Positions 24,194-36,850 of a stretch of 64,000 bases of DNA are shown piece after piece; within the stretch, counting starts at the first letter, position 1, and every line of letters begins with the position of its first letter. The notes below the pieces were generated by a model. It did no database searches and was not told where the DNA came from. It saw only the letters and a list, made by a program, of their open reading frames with translations. The DNA is from Agelas oroides. Its lineage: Eukaryota; Porifera; Demospongiae; Agelasida; Agelasidae. The DNA is taken from contig OX422192.1 of NCBI GenBank assembly GCA_949130485.1, forward strand, positions 7,479,085-7,543,084, read 5' to 3'. The position numbers and the translations under genes are program-made.

Positions 24194-25872
24194 TCATTGC
24201 TGATCGCTGTGAATGGAGGAGAGCAGCTGATAAAGTTCCTCAAATGTTGCTCGCTGCTTGGCGTTGTGTACCCAGCATTTCAGCATGATGTCATACACTT
24301 CAGGTGGGCACATGTCTGGTCTTGCTAACAGCTTACGATTCTTGCCTTTCAGTGCATTATCAACAACCTGCTTATCTGACATGTCATTGTATGGTTGTTC
24401 CTTTGCAAGGGTGAAGATTTCCCATGTAGTAACACCAAATGCCCACACATCAGACTTCTGTGAGAATTTACCGTAAAAGCATTCAAATGACATCCAACGG
24501 ACTGGAAGGACAAAACGCCCATGAATGCGGTAGTAGTGCGATTCATACAGACTTCTACTCATGCCAAAATCTGATATCTTCACCAGGTAGTTTGGGCCTA
24601 CCAGGCAGTTTCGTGTTGCCAGGTCTCTGTGGACATAGTTGTGCGATGCGAGGTACTTCATAGCGCTAGCAATCTGTGTGGTGATATGAACCAGGGTGCT
24701 GGTTGTGATCTGACCTTGTGGCTCTGAATCGGTTGTGCTCAGTACTTTGAACTTCTGAAGGTACTGGTTGAGGTCTCCTTTCTCCATGTACTCCATCATA
24801 ATGAAAGGGGTGTCATCATAGCAGACTCCAAGTATACGAATGACATTTCTATCATTCAATCTTGACATGAAATTGACCTCTTTCTCAAAGGCTTCTTTTG
24901 TGGTACTTGGAGCACCTGATTTGAGCATCTTTACGGCGACTAGCATTGACTTGTTCTTGTCGTCGTCTGATTCGCTCACCTTCAGATCTTTTGGACTCAA
25001 ACCAACAGTTTCAGCTAGAATAACCTTGCCAAAAAGCCCTGTTCCAAGTTCACGAATCTCTTGAATGTTTCTAGCAAAGACTTTTAATAGCTCTTTTTCA
25101 CTCTTTGGCAGTGGCATGGGGATGGTGTAAATGGGGGCATAAGGCAGCAAATCCTCAGAGTCACTGGGACCTCCAACTACACCTATGAAGAGTGAAGGCT
25201 GGATTGGCTCACTATACACTGTCTCATTGTCAATCTCAACAGTCTGTGAGCTGGTGATGTCTGGCATAGTGTAGATGTCATCAGAAGCAGTTTCTTGTGG
25301 CACACTTGGGGTACTGGGGGGGTCATGGTCTTTGTCTATATTCTGGTACATAGGGTTGGACTCCATTTCACCTGATATGGTATTTGAGAGGTCAGCAAGT
25401 GTGGAACGACTTGCTGGGAGGGTGTACTCACTATCAGCTGGTACCACTTCGATTTCATTATACTCACCAGAAAATGTGCTGCTTTTGTTCAGATATCCCT
25501 CAGAACTAGCCTTCTTCTCAGTGGTTACTTTTTTCAATTTAATGTACTCCTTTTCTATCTTGACATTCTGAAGCTTGTTGATTTCCAACTTTTGCTTCCT
25601 CCTCTTAAAGAGGACCACAAGAATGACGACTCCAACTATGATGATCACTAGTATGATCACAACAGGTACTACTATGATGGCTGGTATGGAAGTTGCTGTG
25701 TCACTCAGGGGAGTAGTGGTGGGCCTTGTGCTGCTGCTGACTTGAGGGGTAGCACTGTCACTCAGGGGAGTAGTGGTGGGCCTTGTGCTGCTGCTGACTT
25801 GAGGGGTAGCACTGTCACTTGGGGGAGTAGTGGTGGGCCTTGTGCTGCTGATAGATGCTGTGGTAGTTGCTC
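24194..25872 (-). CDS. Gene 1 last exon: stalk, transmembrane helix, tyrosine kinase
   Basis: The acceptor is CCACCTCCACAG at 25873. Three stalk repeats (SSTRPTTTPLSDSATPQV and variants) precede the helix IPAIIVVPVVIILVIII and the stop-transfer KRRKQK. The juxtamembrane part has tyrosines in YTLP, YQNI, YTMP, YSEP and APIYTIP. Kinase, about residues 752-1035 of the spliced protein: glycine loop GTGLFG, VAVKMLK lysine (about 795), HRDLATRN, DFGMSR, paired activation-loop tyrosines HYYRIHGR, and PVRWMSFECFYGKF. HRDLATRNCLVG with DFGMSR...PVRWM...KEQPYNDMSDKQV is the pattern of DDR kinases. All catalytic residues are present, so it should be active. Confidence 0.95.
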
Positions 25873-28800
25873 CTGTGGAGGTGGCACACAATGTGGCATG
25901 TCACAAAATGAACAGAATGTGAAACTGATGAGTACAGTGTTCTTGTTTCAGCTTCTCAAATAGAGAAAGCCTAGCTAATTTTTCACATCTTAAAGAAGTG
26001 TCAAATAAGCAGTGTGGCCACCGCTTGAAGTTGATATTGTTTGGTGCACAAATGTTGAGGTGAGAAGCTCATGCAGGTTACAAAGCTAGGTTTAATTTAG
26101 TATGCATTCTAGATTAATGTCAACTGGAGAGTTGCTGTTATGCATGCAGTATACAAGCAAAATTATTGTGAGGGGTGGTGGTTGCCTAGCGATCATAACT
26201 CAGTGGTCAGAACACTGGCACCTTGATTCTCTGTGACTGCCGAGTATTTCATTTTCCTCTCATCACATCAAACATGTCTTCATCAGTAATCTCCTATTGG
26301 CAACATGCTAGCTTTTAAACAAGTAAAGGGTACAACGTCATTTAAGTCTCACCAGGTACAACCACTGTCTCTGAAGAATTTCCCCTGTCATTCTCCACTG
26401 TGCAGCTGTATGTCCCCATAATGCTACTCACATCCAATGATGGGTCAATGGTAAGCACTGTCTGGTAGGTACCCATAACAAGATCAACAACACTCTTGGT
26501 CTGCTGGTAGGTGGCATTGAGAGTTATCACAACCCCATCCCTCATCCAGGTGACAGTGGTAGCAGGCCCACCAGTGGAGATACAGGTGAGGGTCCTGGTC
26601 TGGTTATTGTAAGTTACATCAGTTATATTGGGGGAACCTGCATGGATATACAAGTAAAAGTGCAACTGGTAGGTGAGTAATATATAACGAGTGACAGAAA
26701 CACTACAAACAGATGGAACCTTGATACAAGGCTACTCAAATGTCACTGCATACCTATACCAATGAATACAAAACATAATAGAATAAAAAAGAAGAAGTAG
26801 GCCTGTGGGTTCTGTTTTAATGACATAATGCTACAAGTGATGGAATACCTCATCACAGTTGAGTATATATACTCTAAATCAGGCTTGAATCTGCAACATA
26901 AGCACATTACTACAGGAACAAGATTGACCACTCACCAGCGCTTGCTAAGTACACTCCAATGTATTTGGTCTGGGTAACATTCATTGCATCAGGTATCTCA
27001 CAGCGGTAGATCCCTTCCACTCCACCTCTTCTGCGGTGCATAAGTACCACCATCTGACCTCTGGTTCTGTAGAAATCCCACTCCTCACGTGATGTTTCAT
27101 TAGCAAACGCACTGGGTACTCTAGTTCCATTGGGGAAGTACCAGTTTCCTAAGGCTTTCTTCTTTTCACCAGTATAAGGAGGTCGGCAACAAGCAGTTAG
27201 GCTAGTTATGCAGAGCAGGGCATCATCACCTTCACCAATATCCTCCAGGGTCACAATACTGTTGTTCTGGTATGGTCTACCTCTGAGTACTGCAGCTGGA
27301 AAGGAAGAGATACAACTGTGATAATGTTAATGTACATGCTCCATACCTAAGCAGAGAAATGTGGTTTCTAGAGTTACATGTATTATGTGAGGGCCTGGGA
27401 ATGACACCACTGCATGTGTTGCTGTTCACCATATACCCATACTATCTACCATCTATACCAGGCTAGTTGTAATTAATGCATAGAAGCAGCTGCTTCTCGG
27501 TTACAGAAGTTAATACTCATTTTGTATAGTGGAAAATGTTTACCAGGATTGATTTTCAGCAATTTCACCACTTATTTCAATTAAGTGACAAAAATTTAAC
27601 CGGCACTAATTATTGTGTTTATGTGCCTCATGAACAGAACAATTAGATTTCACGAGTAGACCTAATAACTATGTAAGTCGCAGGTATGAGGTATACAGAC
27701 CAGTATGTAGCTAAGTAGCCTCGTTCCCAGGCTCGTGCGTGGGCGGGGAGAAAAGAGCCTGGTACACACTGTTTGCGCATGCTCAGTTCCCCCAGGATTT
27801 CTGGGAATTTGGAAATTTCCGTAAAATCTGCTCCGTTACACTAACCTCCGCAAGGCACGCCGACTTCTCCCGTATAAAAGATGCCTGCCACTGACCACGC
27901 TCTGTGTACACGATGACGAGGGAGCGACGAAGGTACTCAGCTCTTCGCTTGCAGGAGTTGTCCACGCGTTTGTCCATTCCAGCTAAACGCTGCGGCACGT
28001 GACTGATGCAATCTTTCCCTTTGAAGTTTACCGATCGCCTCGAACGAAGCAGTGCAGACCGTTACCGTCAAAGCGATATTGTTTTTGACTTCAAAACCGC
28101 CCGTATGTATCCCACAGGGAGTATAACCAGGCAGTGCAGCCTTTCAGAAGGTAAACAGAAATTGACCGTAATTTTAGTGTAGCGGAGTAGTATGCAGGTT
28201 ACCAAGGGAATTTGGCGCATGCGCGAACAGTGTGTACCAGGCTCTCTTTCCTCCTCCCCCGCACAAGAGCCTGGGAACGAGGCTAGTAGCTAAGGTAAGA
28301 CATGTCCAAAGATCATGCAGTGAAATTCTCTCAGGGATAGCTACATGATAGTTCATAGCAGTGTGACATTTGAGACCATATGAACTCAACCCCAAAGTGT
28401 TGTCTATCGCACTTGACTCTTCTGCAACTTGAAGCTGCAGTTGAACACAGAACAGGAGTGAACATGAACCACTCACCAGTGCTTGCTGAGTACACTCCAA
28501 TGTATATGGTCTGGGTAACATTCAGTGAATCACAGCGGTAGATCCCATCCACTCCACCTCTTCTGCGGTTCATACGTACCACCATCTGATCTCCGGTTCT
28601 GTAGATGTCCCACCCCTCACCTGATGTTCTAATCACACTAGGAACTCTAGTTCCATTGGGGAAGTACCAGTTCCCTAAACTAGGTCCCATTACACCAGTA
28701 TAAGGAGCTTTGCAACAAGCAATTAGGCTGGTTATGCAGAGCAGGGCATCATCACCTTCACCAATGTCCTCCAGGATCACAATACTGTTGTTCTGGTATG

Positions 28801-31800
28801 GTCTACCTCTGAGTACTGCAGCTGGAAAGGAAGAGATACAAATGCCATAATGTTAATGTACATGCTCCATACCTAAAACTGAAAGGAGAGAAATGTGGTT
28901 TTCTATTGGGATGTGCTAGAGTTACATGTATTATGTGAGGGCCTGGGAATGACACTACTGCATGTGTTGCTGTTCACCATATGCCCATACTATCTACCAT
29001 CTATACCAGGCTAGTTGTAATTAATGCATAGAAGCAGCTGCTTCTCGGTTACAGAAGTTAATACTCATTTTGTATAGTGGAAAATTTTCACCAGGAGTGA
29101 TTTTCAGCAATTTCGCCACTCATTTCAATTAATTGTGTTTATGTGCCTCATGAACAGAACAATTAAATTTCACGAGTAGACCTAATAACTATGAGTAAGT
29201 CGCAGGTATGAGGTATACAGACCAGTATGTAGCTATCATGCAGTGAAATTCTCTCAGGGATAGCTACATGATAGTTCATAGCAGTGTGACATTTGAGACC
29301 ATATGAACTCAACCCCAAATTGTTGTGTTGTAGATTAACACCTTAGACAGGAAATGACATGTAATTGTGTCAAAGGCTGACCCTTCTTTTATTATATGCA
29401 CGTGATGGAGGGAAATCCACTTGTGGGCTAATCCATGAACTCTGACCTTTGGGCTGTACACGCTGGATGTTGCACATGCATATACTGCAAGTATACATTA
29501 GCATGTGCTTGGCATGATGATATATTGTGCATGCATGATGGCATACTGCAAATACATACTGATATAGGACATATTGACCACACATGATGACGCTTACATG
29601 TTGGCATGTTGTGTATGCATATTGGCATGTTGTCGATGTATGTTGGCATGTTGTGGATATATGTTGGCATGTTGGCATGCATGTTGGCATGTTGTGGATG
29701 TATGTTGGCATGTTGTCGATGCATGTTGGCATGTTGTGGATGTATGTTGGCATGTTGGCATGCATGTTGGCATGTTGTGGATGTATGTTGGCATGTTGTG
29801 GATGCATGTTGGCATGTTGTGGATGTATGTTGGCATGTTGTGGATGTATGTTGGCATGTTGTGGATGTATGTTGGCATGTTGTGGATGTATGTTGGCATG
29901 TTGTGGATGTATGTTGGCATGTATGTTGGCATGTTGTGGATGTATGTTGGCATGTTGTGGATGTATGTTGGCATGCATGTTGGCATGCATGTTGGCATGT
30001 TGTGGATGTATGTTGGCATGTTGTGGATATATGTTGGCATGTTGGCATGTTGTGGATGTATGTTGGCATGTTGTGGATGTATGTTGGCATGTTGTGGATG
30101 TATGTTGGCATGTTGTGGATGTATGTTGGCATGTTGTGGATGTATGTTGGCATGTTGTGGATGTATGTTGGCATGTTGTGGATGTATGTTGGCATGTTGT
30201 GGATGTATGTTGGCATGTTGTGGATGTATGTTGGCATGTTGGCATGCATGTTGGCATGTTGTGGATGTATGTTGGCATGTTGGCATGCATGTTGGCATGT
30301 TGTGGATGCATGTTGGCATGTTGTGGATGTATGTTGGCATGTTGTGGATGTATGTTGGCATGTTGTGGATGTATGTTGGCATGTTGTGGATGTATGTTGG
30401 CATGTTGTGGATGTATGTTGGCATGTTGTGGATGTATGTTGGCATGTTGTGGATGTATGTTGGCATGTTGTGGATGTATGTTGGCATGGTCTGTGCAATG
30501 AATGCTATAGACTTGTTAGAAATGTTGTGTCTTTGAAATTTGACACAAATTACACTCCATAGTAGTTGGTAATTGGCATAGTAATACGGTACCTGTGTGC
30601 TTTAGCCTATTTAAATTGGACTACAATCTATTCTGGCCACCTTGGGTCCCTAAAGAGTGTCCTAATTGGAGAGGTGTCCTCATCTAACAGGTTATTAAGG
30701 TGTGTTTGGGACATCTCTAAATTTTCTGAATAGAGAAGTGTCCCCATTTCAATTTTCAGGAATTTTGGAGTGGAGAGGTTCCACTGTATTCTATTTGACA
30801 AAAGCCTACTCTCGCATTTGGTGCAAGAACCATAGTCCTTTGTTGTTCCTGGACCGAAATATGAAGGCAGGTTCAACTTCATTCGATATTTGGCACCGTA
30901 TGCTACATTGTTCTGGGCAAAACAATCAAGTAGGCCTACTGTCATTATAATATAGAACGGCAGAAAATATAACTTCTGCTAGATTAGATTCACAGGAACC
31001 GAATTTCTTCCACTGGATTAGATCTATCGTTGCAATCAAATGGAAGCATATTTTCCAAGAAAAACACTAGCCGTGCATGGAGACCTCCTCACCTCAGCAT
31101 TTGTTGCTTGCCTGCTGAAAGTAGATTTCAGCCTGAACAAGAGCTCAGTGTAACGTATGTTTACTGCGCATGTGAAACAAAAAACCTACAATTGCATGTC
31201 CGTTCAATTTTTGCTTGCATTTTTAGTGATCTGGGTGATCTGGGTATTCGGCAGTCCGGCTTTTACACTAGCCCCTTCACAAGTAATGTTTGGATAAGAA
31301 CACTTCATGGTGCATGCACTAAAGAGCCTCTCTCTGCCAATGACTTTCTCATTTTGTTTTGATAAGAATGCTTCATGGTACTTATGCTTCTGCTAAATTG
31401 GATTATTAGTGCAGTGGCCTTCTGCACGATTGGATTAACAGAAATTCCAAGAATTGAATTTCTTCCGCTAGATTGGATCTACCATTAATAATGACGGTAT
31501 TAATCTCTGGCTACCAGTTAGCAGCAAACACCTTCCAAGAGCCATAAGTTGGTAGGAAAGGTATTGGCATAATTTACAGCATTACTACACTACCAGTTTG
31601 GCGAACATTTCTTCCTGCTATGTGATGTGCCATTACAATGCAACGGAATTAGTTACAGTTTCCAAGATATAAAGCAGTAGAGCAAAATCGACTTTGCAAA
31701 GCACTCATCTGGGTGATTCATTGGAGCCACAATAGTGATACACTACCTTTTGCCCTCAAAAATTAGAAAGTGCCACGGTTGCTACATTTCACTGTTTGTG

Positions 31801-32849
31801 CTTCTTCAGGCAGACAACAACACAACAACACAACAACACAACAACACAACAATACAACAACACAACAACACAACAACACAACAACCGTTCTGCAGCTATT
31901 ATTGATATCACAACTAAAGTAAAACTAAGTTGCCTAAAAGCATTCTGTGCTTTGTACATAAAATGTAGTATGTATTCTTGGTATGTATTATTACAAGTGT
32001 TGTCTATCGCAGTTGACTCTTCTGCAACTTGAAGCTGTATTTCAACACAGAACAGGAGTGAACATGAACCACTCACCAGTGCTTGCTGAGTACACTCCAA
32101 TGTATATGGTCCGGGTAACATTCATTGCATCAGGTATCTCACAGCGGTAGATCCCTTCCACTCCACCTCTTCTGCGGTTCATACATACCACCATCTGACC
32201 TCTCCTTCTGTAGAAGTCCCACTCCTCATCATCACTGCGAATTCTAGTTCCATTGGGGAAGTACCAGTTCCCTAAACTAGGTCCCATTTCACCAGTATAA
32301 GGTCTGCAACAAGCAGTTTGGTTAGTTATGCAGAGCAGGGCATCATCACCTTCACCAATGTTCTCCAGGGTCACGATACTGTTGTTCTGATATGTTGTAC
32401 CATTGAGTGAGAACCAGACATCACCTGCACCTGGGAAGGAAGAGATACCAATGTGACTATGTTTATGTATTGCAAAAACGCTTCATACCTAAAACTGCAA
32501 GCAAACAAAGGGAGAGTTTACTATTGGGATGATCTGTGTGTGAGGGAACATTTTGGCTACTTATCTTGCAGGGATTGTAGTAACTATGCATGGCTAGTAC
32601 CAAAGTACATCAAAACATATGGAAGCACTTTGTAGGGTTTTTCTCCAGAAGGAGAAAAGTTTCCTGTTGGTCCCTATAATTGACATGCAAAATGGCTGCT
32701 GGTATAATACTCAGTTCACTGTTTGCAGCAGAAAGAAATATCCATGTGCAGTGTTTGCCTCGTGCACGTGTTCAGTATAGTAAACCTGTAGTTTGGTAGT
32801 TGCCAACTATACATAGTAACAATAGTGGACCATACATACATACATACAT

Positions 32850-32882
<33 letters not shown>

Positions 32883-35800
32883 TACATACATACATACATA
32901 CACACACATACACATACATACATACATACATACATACACACACACACATACATACATACATACATACATACATACAAACACACACATACATAACACACAC
33001 ACACATACATACATACATACATACATACAAACACACACATACATACATACATACATACATACATACACACACACACATACATACATACATACATACATAC
33101 ATACATACAAACACACACATATATACAAACGTGACTTGACTACATTGCACAATTACATATTAGCCTCACACTAGGGTGCTTGGCAAAATGGTTACTTTAC
33201 TGGATGGCAACATTACCATATTCATAGGTCGTATCTAATCACTGGGATTGGATTGTGGACTGGATCACTGGACTGACCTTTGAACTTAAATTGTGTGTAC
33301 CACATGACCTCCACCCAATCAGATGTGTTGAATTCGGTCACACTTACTAGATCGCCATTAAGCACTTATGTACATTCTCTACCATGCAGCGGGATTATGA
33401 AATGCAGCAGAAAGAACATAAGGCAGCTAATGTAACTAGATTCAGCATATCTGATTGGGTGGAAGTCATGTGATATGAACAAATTAAATCCAATAATCCA
33501 GTCCAGCAGTCCAGTCCAGTGATCCAGTCCACAATCCAGTCCAGTGATTAGACACAACCATATTCATATTGTGACTGACCACATGTCTGTTGGTCAAAGG
33601 TCATGAGTAGCACCCCCACAAGGTACAATATCTGTACAAGATAAAGAGAAACAACTCACAATGATAACCTCCTCCCTGGGCTACCCTAAGAAAGCACAGC
33701 TATATACTATCTAAAACAGTTATGGACCGACAGCAACAGAGATTGGAACATGAAAAGAGTCACCATAGCACCCAGTGACAAGGGAATCAGAGCAGAGACA
33801 TAGCTAGCTAGGTTGGAGTGTGACCAGCAAAACCAATTGTAAGCACAGGCTTGCCTCTCAACGCCATATTTGCATGCAGAAAGCCTCATGCAAAGAGCAA
33901 CTATACTTTTGTTGGGCAATTGGAATACCGTAAAATTGGGATATTAAGCACCGGTGTCTATTTTCGAAATTAGCAGCCAGAATGGGTGCTTATTTTCATG
34001 GGGTGCTAGTAAACGCATGTAATTTTCTGGTAGCATGCAGCTGTGTAGGAACGGATTAGCTGTGTATATTTTAGGCCTAGAGGTTCTTTTTCTGCTAGTT
34101 TCTGTCCAATGTTTATGGCTTTTCTACTAATTTCTAGAACCAGAGATACATTCAGCAATCAATCGATCGTTGCCAACACCCGCCCACCAACGTAAAGCAC
34201 ATGGAACTATTAACGAATCCGTGAGAGGATTTTGCTAATTCCTGGATATGTTTTATCAAGAGGCCTTGCCTAAATTTCGGTTTTTATCCCATGTCGATAA
34301 CTTGCTTACAATCGGAGATAGACAAGTAGCCGCTACGTTCAAAAAAGCCGAATCAGCAAATTCACTTTCCGTTGGCACGGTAACGGGTGCCTTTTCAAGT
34401 GGGGTGCCTATTTTTGTATGGGGGCTTATAAACACGATGTGGTTGTTGTAATCCAAATGGGACCTGCATGGTATTGTTTTGCCTATACAACAGGTTTAAC
34501 TGATATTTCCCCTCCCTGAGGGCAGCAAGAAAAAATATGGCTCATAATTCCCTCTTTATGACATTCAGCGTATTTTTAGTTTACATTATACACTACACTA
34601 CCTTGCTATATTACTGTTTTCGTACACAATTCTGTGTAAATAAAGTTACTGTAAACACTTGCCCATGCATGTAGCTACAGATGTGTTTACAACAAAGGAC
34701 CATGCTGTTAGCAAACAAACCTTGTTCTCGAGCTATACACCCTCGGTATCGGTCTGTTTACTGCCATACATCCCTCCAACTTTACAAGTCTCTGGCATGA
34801 GAAGGTTCACCTGGTTTTTTACTACCTGGTTCCATGCAACCAAATGAAAGGGTTGAACAGCATACTGTGTTTGCTATGTGCTTGCTTTGAAACTGTGGTG
34901 GCTACACTTAGGTTCAGTTTCAGGGTAGTAAGGTACCTGTACAAGAAGTTATTGCAGGAGAAGCATGATGCTAGAGCAGGAAGTTTGTATATGTTCCGTA
35001 CGGATTGCTAAATTCGGAACTGGACATCCGGTTGCATAACTGATGCATAACCTACAAAGCGCAGCTATCCGGTTGTACAACCGGACGGGCTGAAAAGCTA
35101 CCCAGTTGTACAACTTGGCAGGCTGAAAGCTCCCAATTGTGCAAACGGCTGGTCTGAAGCTACCCGTCAGTGCAAAGCACAACGGTCACATGCAGGTTGC
35201 CTGAAAGCTATACCTGGTAGTACAAGTGGACGCGGTCCGAAAGCTACCTAGTAGTACGACTGGGCGGTCCGAAAGCTACCTAGTAGTACGACTGGGCGGT
35301 CCGAAAACTACCTAGTAGTACGACTGGGCGGTCCGAAAACTACCTAGTAGTACGACTGGGCGGTCCGAAAACTACCTAGTAGTACGACTGGGCGGTCCGA
35401 AAGCTACCTAGTAGTACGACTGGGCGGTCCGAAAACTACCTAGTAGTACGACTGGGCGGTCCGAAAGCTACCTAGTAGTACGACTGGGCGGTCCGAAAGC
35501 TGCACTGGACAGTTCCCTTGAAATATTAACGAATATTTAAACAACTAGCATTCCTAGCTAGTGCACTTCTCGTCAACTGCATGGGGAGGTACGTAGAACT
35601 GATGTACGTCTCAAAAGCTTTCTTTGCATTTCGCAACGGTCAGATTGTCTCACATAGCCAAGACTCTCGCTCCGGCAAGAGTTTGGCAAAAATCTAATTC
35701 GGTTACGTACGTAACGGACGATCGACCCGTTGCACAACGGGTTTGCCTACCGTATGGAATATATGTACAGTAACTATATAGACGGTGTGCCTCTAGTCTC

Positions 35801-36780
35801 GCAAGCCAGACCCTGTCCGCGCAGCGCCGATCGCTTTCAGTATGCGGCACGCGGAGGAAGGGTCTGGAAACTTAGGACCACTTCACGTGAACGTCTGGAA
35901 CGCAATTATTGAATCAGTCACGTGTAAAGCACACAATTATCCTTCATAACTAGATAGCTGCTGCCAGTGCAAGCTACTTGCGCTGTTTGTTTGAGCGATG
36001 GTCGAACTTGGTTTCGGGCGGCATCTCAGACGAGCATAGGTCCACGTAAGCACCAAATAACAAGTTTCTTCGCTACCAGTGGGCGGAGACATGAATACTG
36101 CATCTCAGCCTTTCACAAAGTTCACTATTACCTCTTGTTATCACGCTCTGAACTCACACCTCGACTAACAGCCCTTATGAGAGCGTCTAAAACCGACTGA
36201 ACGTTGTAGTTGCCTATTCTGCCATCCCTGGCACGAAGAATATATAGCCTATTCTGCTATCCCTGGTCAACTTTTTGCCACACACCATAGAACTCCATAC
36301 TTAAGAACCAAAGTTTGACAATTTTTTTAAAAATCAACCATAAAGCTGATAGCTTCCATATTTCAGAGTTGAGTCATTCGGACTATCATGCAGGGTTGTC
36401 ATGTAAAATTGGTATCACCATGGCAACATTCTAAGTCCGAAGGCACGCCCCCTGGACTCTAGAGGCACACCGTCTATATACCGGCCGGCCATAGTTTCAC
36501 GAAGCCAGACTTACTCTCACGCGCATGGGAGTCTGGCTTTGCGAGCGACATGATGACAATTGGCCGGGAACGAGGCCGAGGCTAGATGACAATGACATAA
36601 TCGCACTCAGAACGCTGCTATACCAGCGTGGTTTACCATAGATAGTAGAGGAGGGGCTATACTATCATAGCTATGGGTTTACCAATTGCAACGCGCCACT
36701 TGATGGTCCGTAGTTTATAGCGTGTAGCTATATTTATGTGGACAAGTATAACTCACTCTGAGCTTAGGAGCAGCATCCAT
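24194..36780 (-). CDS. Kinase gene 1: Ig-domain receptor tyrosine kinase with DDR-like kinase
   Basis: Hand-spliced exons in gene order: 36757-36780, 33559-33631, 32077-32430, 28477-28821, 26936-27295, 26353-26637, 24194-25872. They sum to 3120 nt (1039 residues plus TGA). From exon 2 onward every junction is phase 1. Exons 1-2 give a signal peptide (MDAAPKLR then ILYLVGVLLMTFDQQTCGQS). Three exons encode the same N-terminal type of Ig-like fold (LLCIT...NWYFPNGT...YRCEIP), and one encodes a classic Ig domain (LTCIST...VTWMRDG...GTYSCTV). These are followed by a Thr/Pro stalk, one membrane helix and a cytoplasmic kinase. A type I surface receptor is inferred; the ligand is unknown. The start is chosen because exon 1 is conserved in genes 2 and 3 with a perfect GTGAGT donor. 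Oddities: the exon 2 donor lies on a transposon end, and the introns hold large minisatellites. Confidence 0.82.
26936..29230 (-). repeat. Tandem duplication of one Ig exon and its intron inside gene 1
   Basis: Exon 26936-27295 with the intron to 27715 matches exon 28477-28821 with the intron to about 29230 almost base for base (for example GAAGCAGCTGCTTCTCGG at about 27483 and 29031). Both exons are intact, with identical splice phases, so the duplication adds a whole Ig domain without breaking the frame. Confidence 0.9.
27716..28285. mobile_element. 570-bp MITE with long inverted ends and 9-bp target duplication
   Basis: Left end TAGCCTCGTTCCCAGGCTC is matched by right end GAGCCTGGGAACGAGGCTA, and the inverted homology continues inward (AGAGCCTGGTACACACTG against CAGTGTGTACCAGGCTCT). 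GTAGCTAAG flanks both sides (27707-27715, 28286-28294). The other copy of this duplicated intron (near 29236) lacks it, so the insertion came after the exon duplication. A Mutator-like origin fits the 9-bp duplication. Confidence 0.85.
29598..30489. repeat. 21-bp minisatellite in a gene 1 intron
   Basis: About 40 units built from TGTTGGCATG plus TTGTGGATGTA, with shorter variants (TTGGCATGCATG). The unit length is a multiple of three, so frames on both strands stay open for about 300 codons (HPQHANI or CWHVVDV repeats). These are artefacts of the repeat, not genes. Confidence 0.97.
30490..32076. other. Intron of gene 1 with diffuse old repeats and an (AACAACAC)n microsatellite
   Basis: No exon is visible. 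The microsatellite spans about 31810-31884. Two related blocks containing CTTCCACTGGATTAGATCTA (near 31009) and CTTCCGCTAGATTGGATCTA (near 31465) suggest an old local duplication. Confidence 0.5.
32826..33126. repeat. (CATA)n/(CACA)n microsatellite
   Basis: About 300 bases of alternating CATA and CACA runs in a gene 1 intron. Open frames over it on both strands (YIHTYIHT, YVCMYVC) are artefacts. Confidence 0.97.
33227..33559. mobile_element. 333-bp MITE at the exon 2 splice donor of gene 1
   Basis: Inverted ends GGTCGTATCTAATCACTGG and CCAGTGATTAGACACAACC, with internal inverted blocks (GGATTGTGGACTGGATCACT and complement). The 9-bp duplication ATATTCATA lies at 33218-33226 and 33560-33568. 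In the gene's direction the element begins exactly where exon 2 ends, so its terminal GGT now forms the last exon base and the donor GT. Confidence 0.85.
35035..35505. repeat. 32-bp minisatellite in intron 1 of gene 1
   Basis: From about 35250 there are eight near-identical units, CTACCTAGTAGTACGACTGG plus GCGGTCCGAAAA. Upstream, from about 35035, the units are more diverged (CTACCCAGTTGTACAACTTG, CTATCCGGTTGTACAACCGG). The gradient suggests amplification from one end. Confidence 0.9.
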
Positions 36781-36850
36781 GGCTCCGGCTTCTTGCATCA
36801 TTCACCCAGTGTCAATCAAGGTAGTGCAAGGAGATTCACATTTATATATG
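36781..36850 (-). promoter_or_regulatory. Conserved 5' flank of gene 1
   Basis: Sequence just upstream of the exon 1 ATG (CTCC...TTCACCCAGTGTCA...GGAGATTCACATT) is shared with the same position of genes 2 (52242-52305) and 3 (59977-60030). It is a candidate 5' UTR or core promoter; no clear TATA or initiator can be assigned. Confidence 0.4.

Noticed and set aside
24258-25963. Plus-strand frames opposite the kinase exons
   Set aside because: Shadows of the minus-strand kinase frame; they recur opposite every paralog with no independent features.
29370-30562. Five overlapping approximately 300-residue frames (HPQHANI / CWHVVDV repeats)
   Set aside because: Produced on both strands by a 21-bp minisatellite.
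32716-33174. Frames rich in YVCM or YIHT
   Set aside because: CATA/CACA microsatellite.
35035-35505. Regulatory array in intron 1 of gene 1
   Set aside because: A 32-bp minisatellite with a divergence gradient; nothing points to protein binding.
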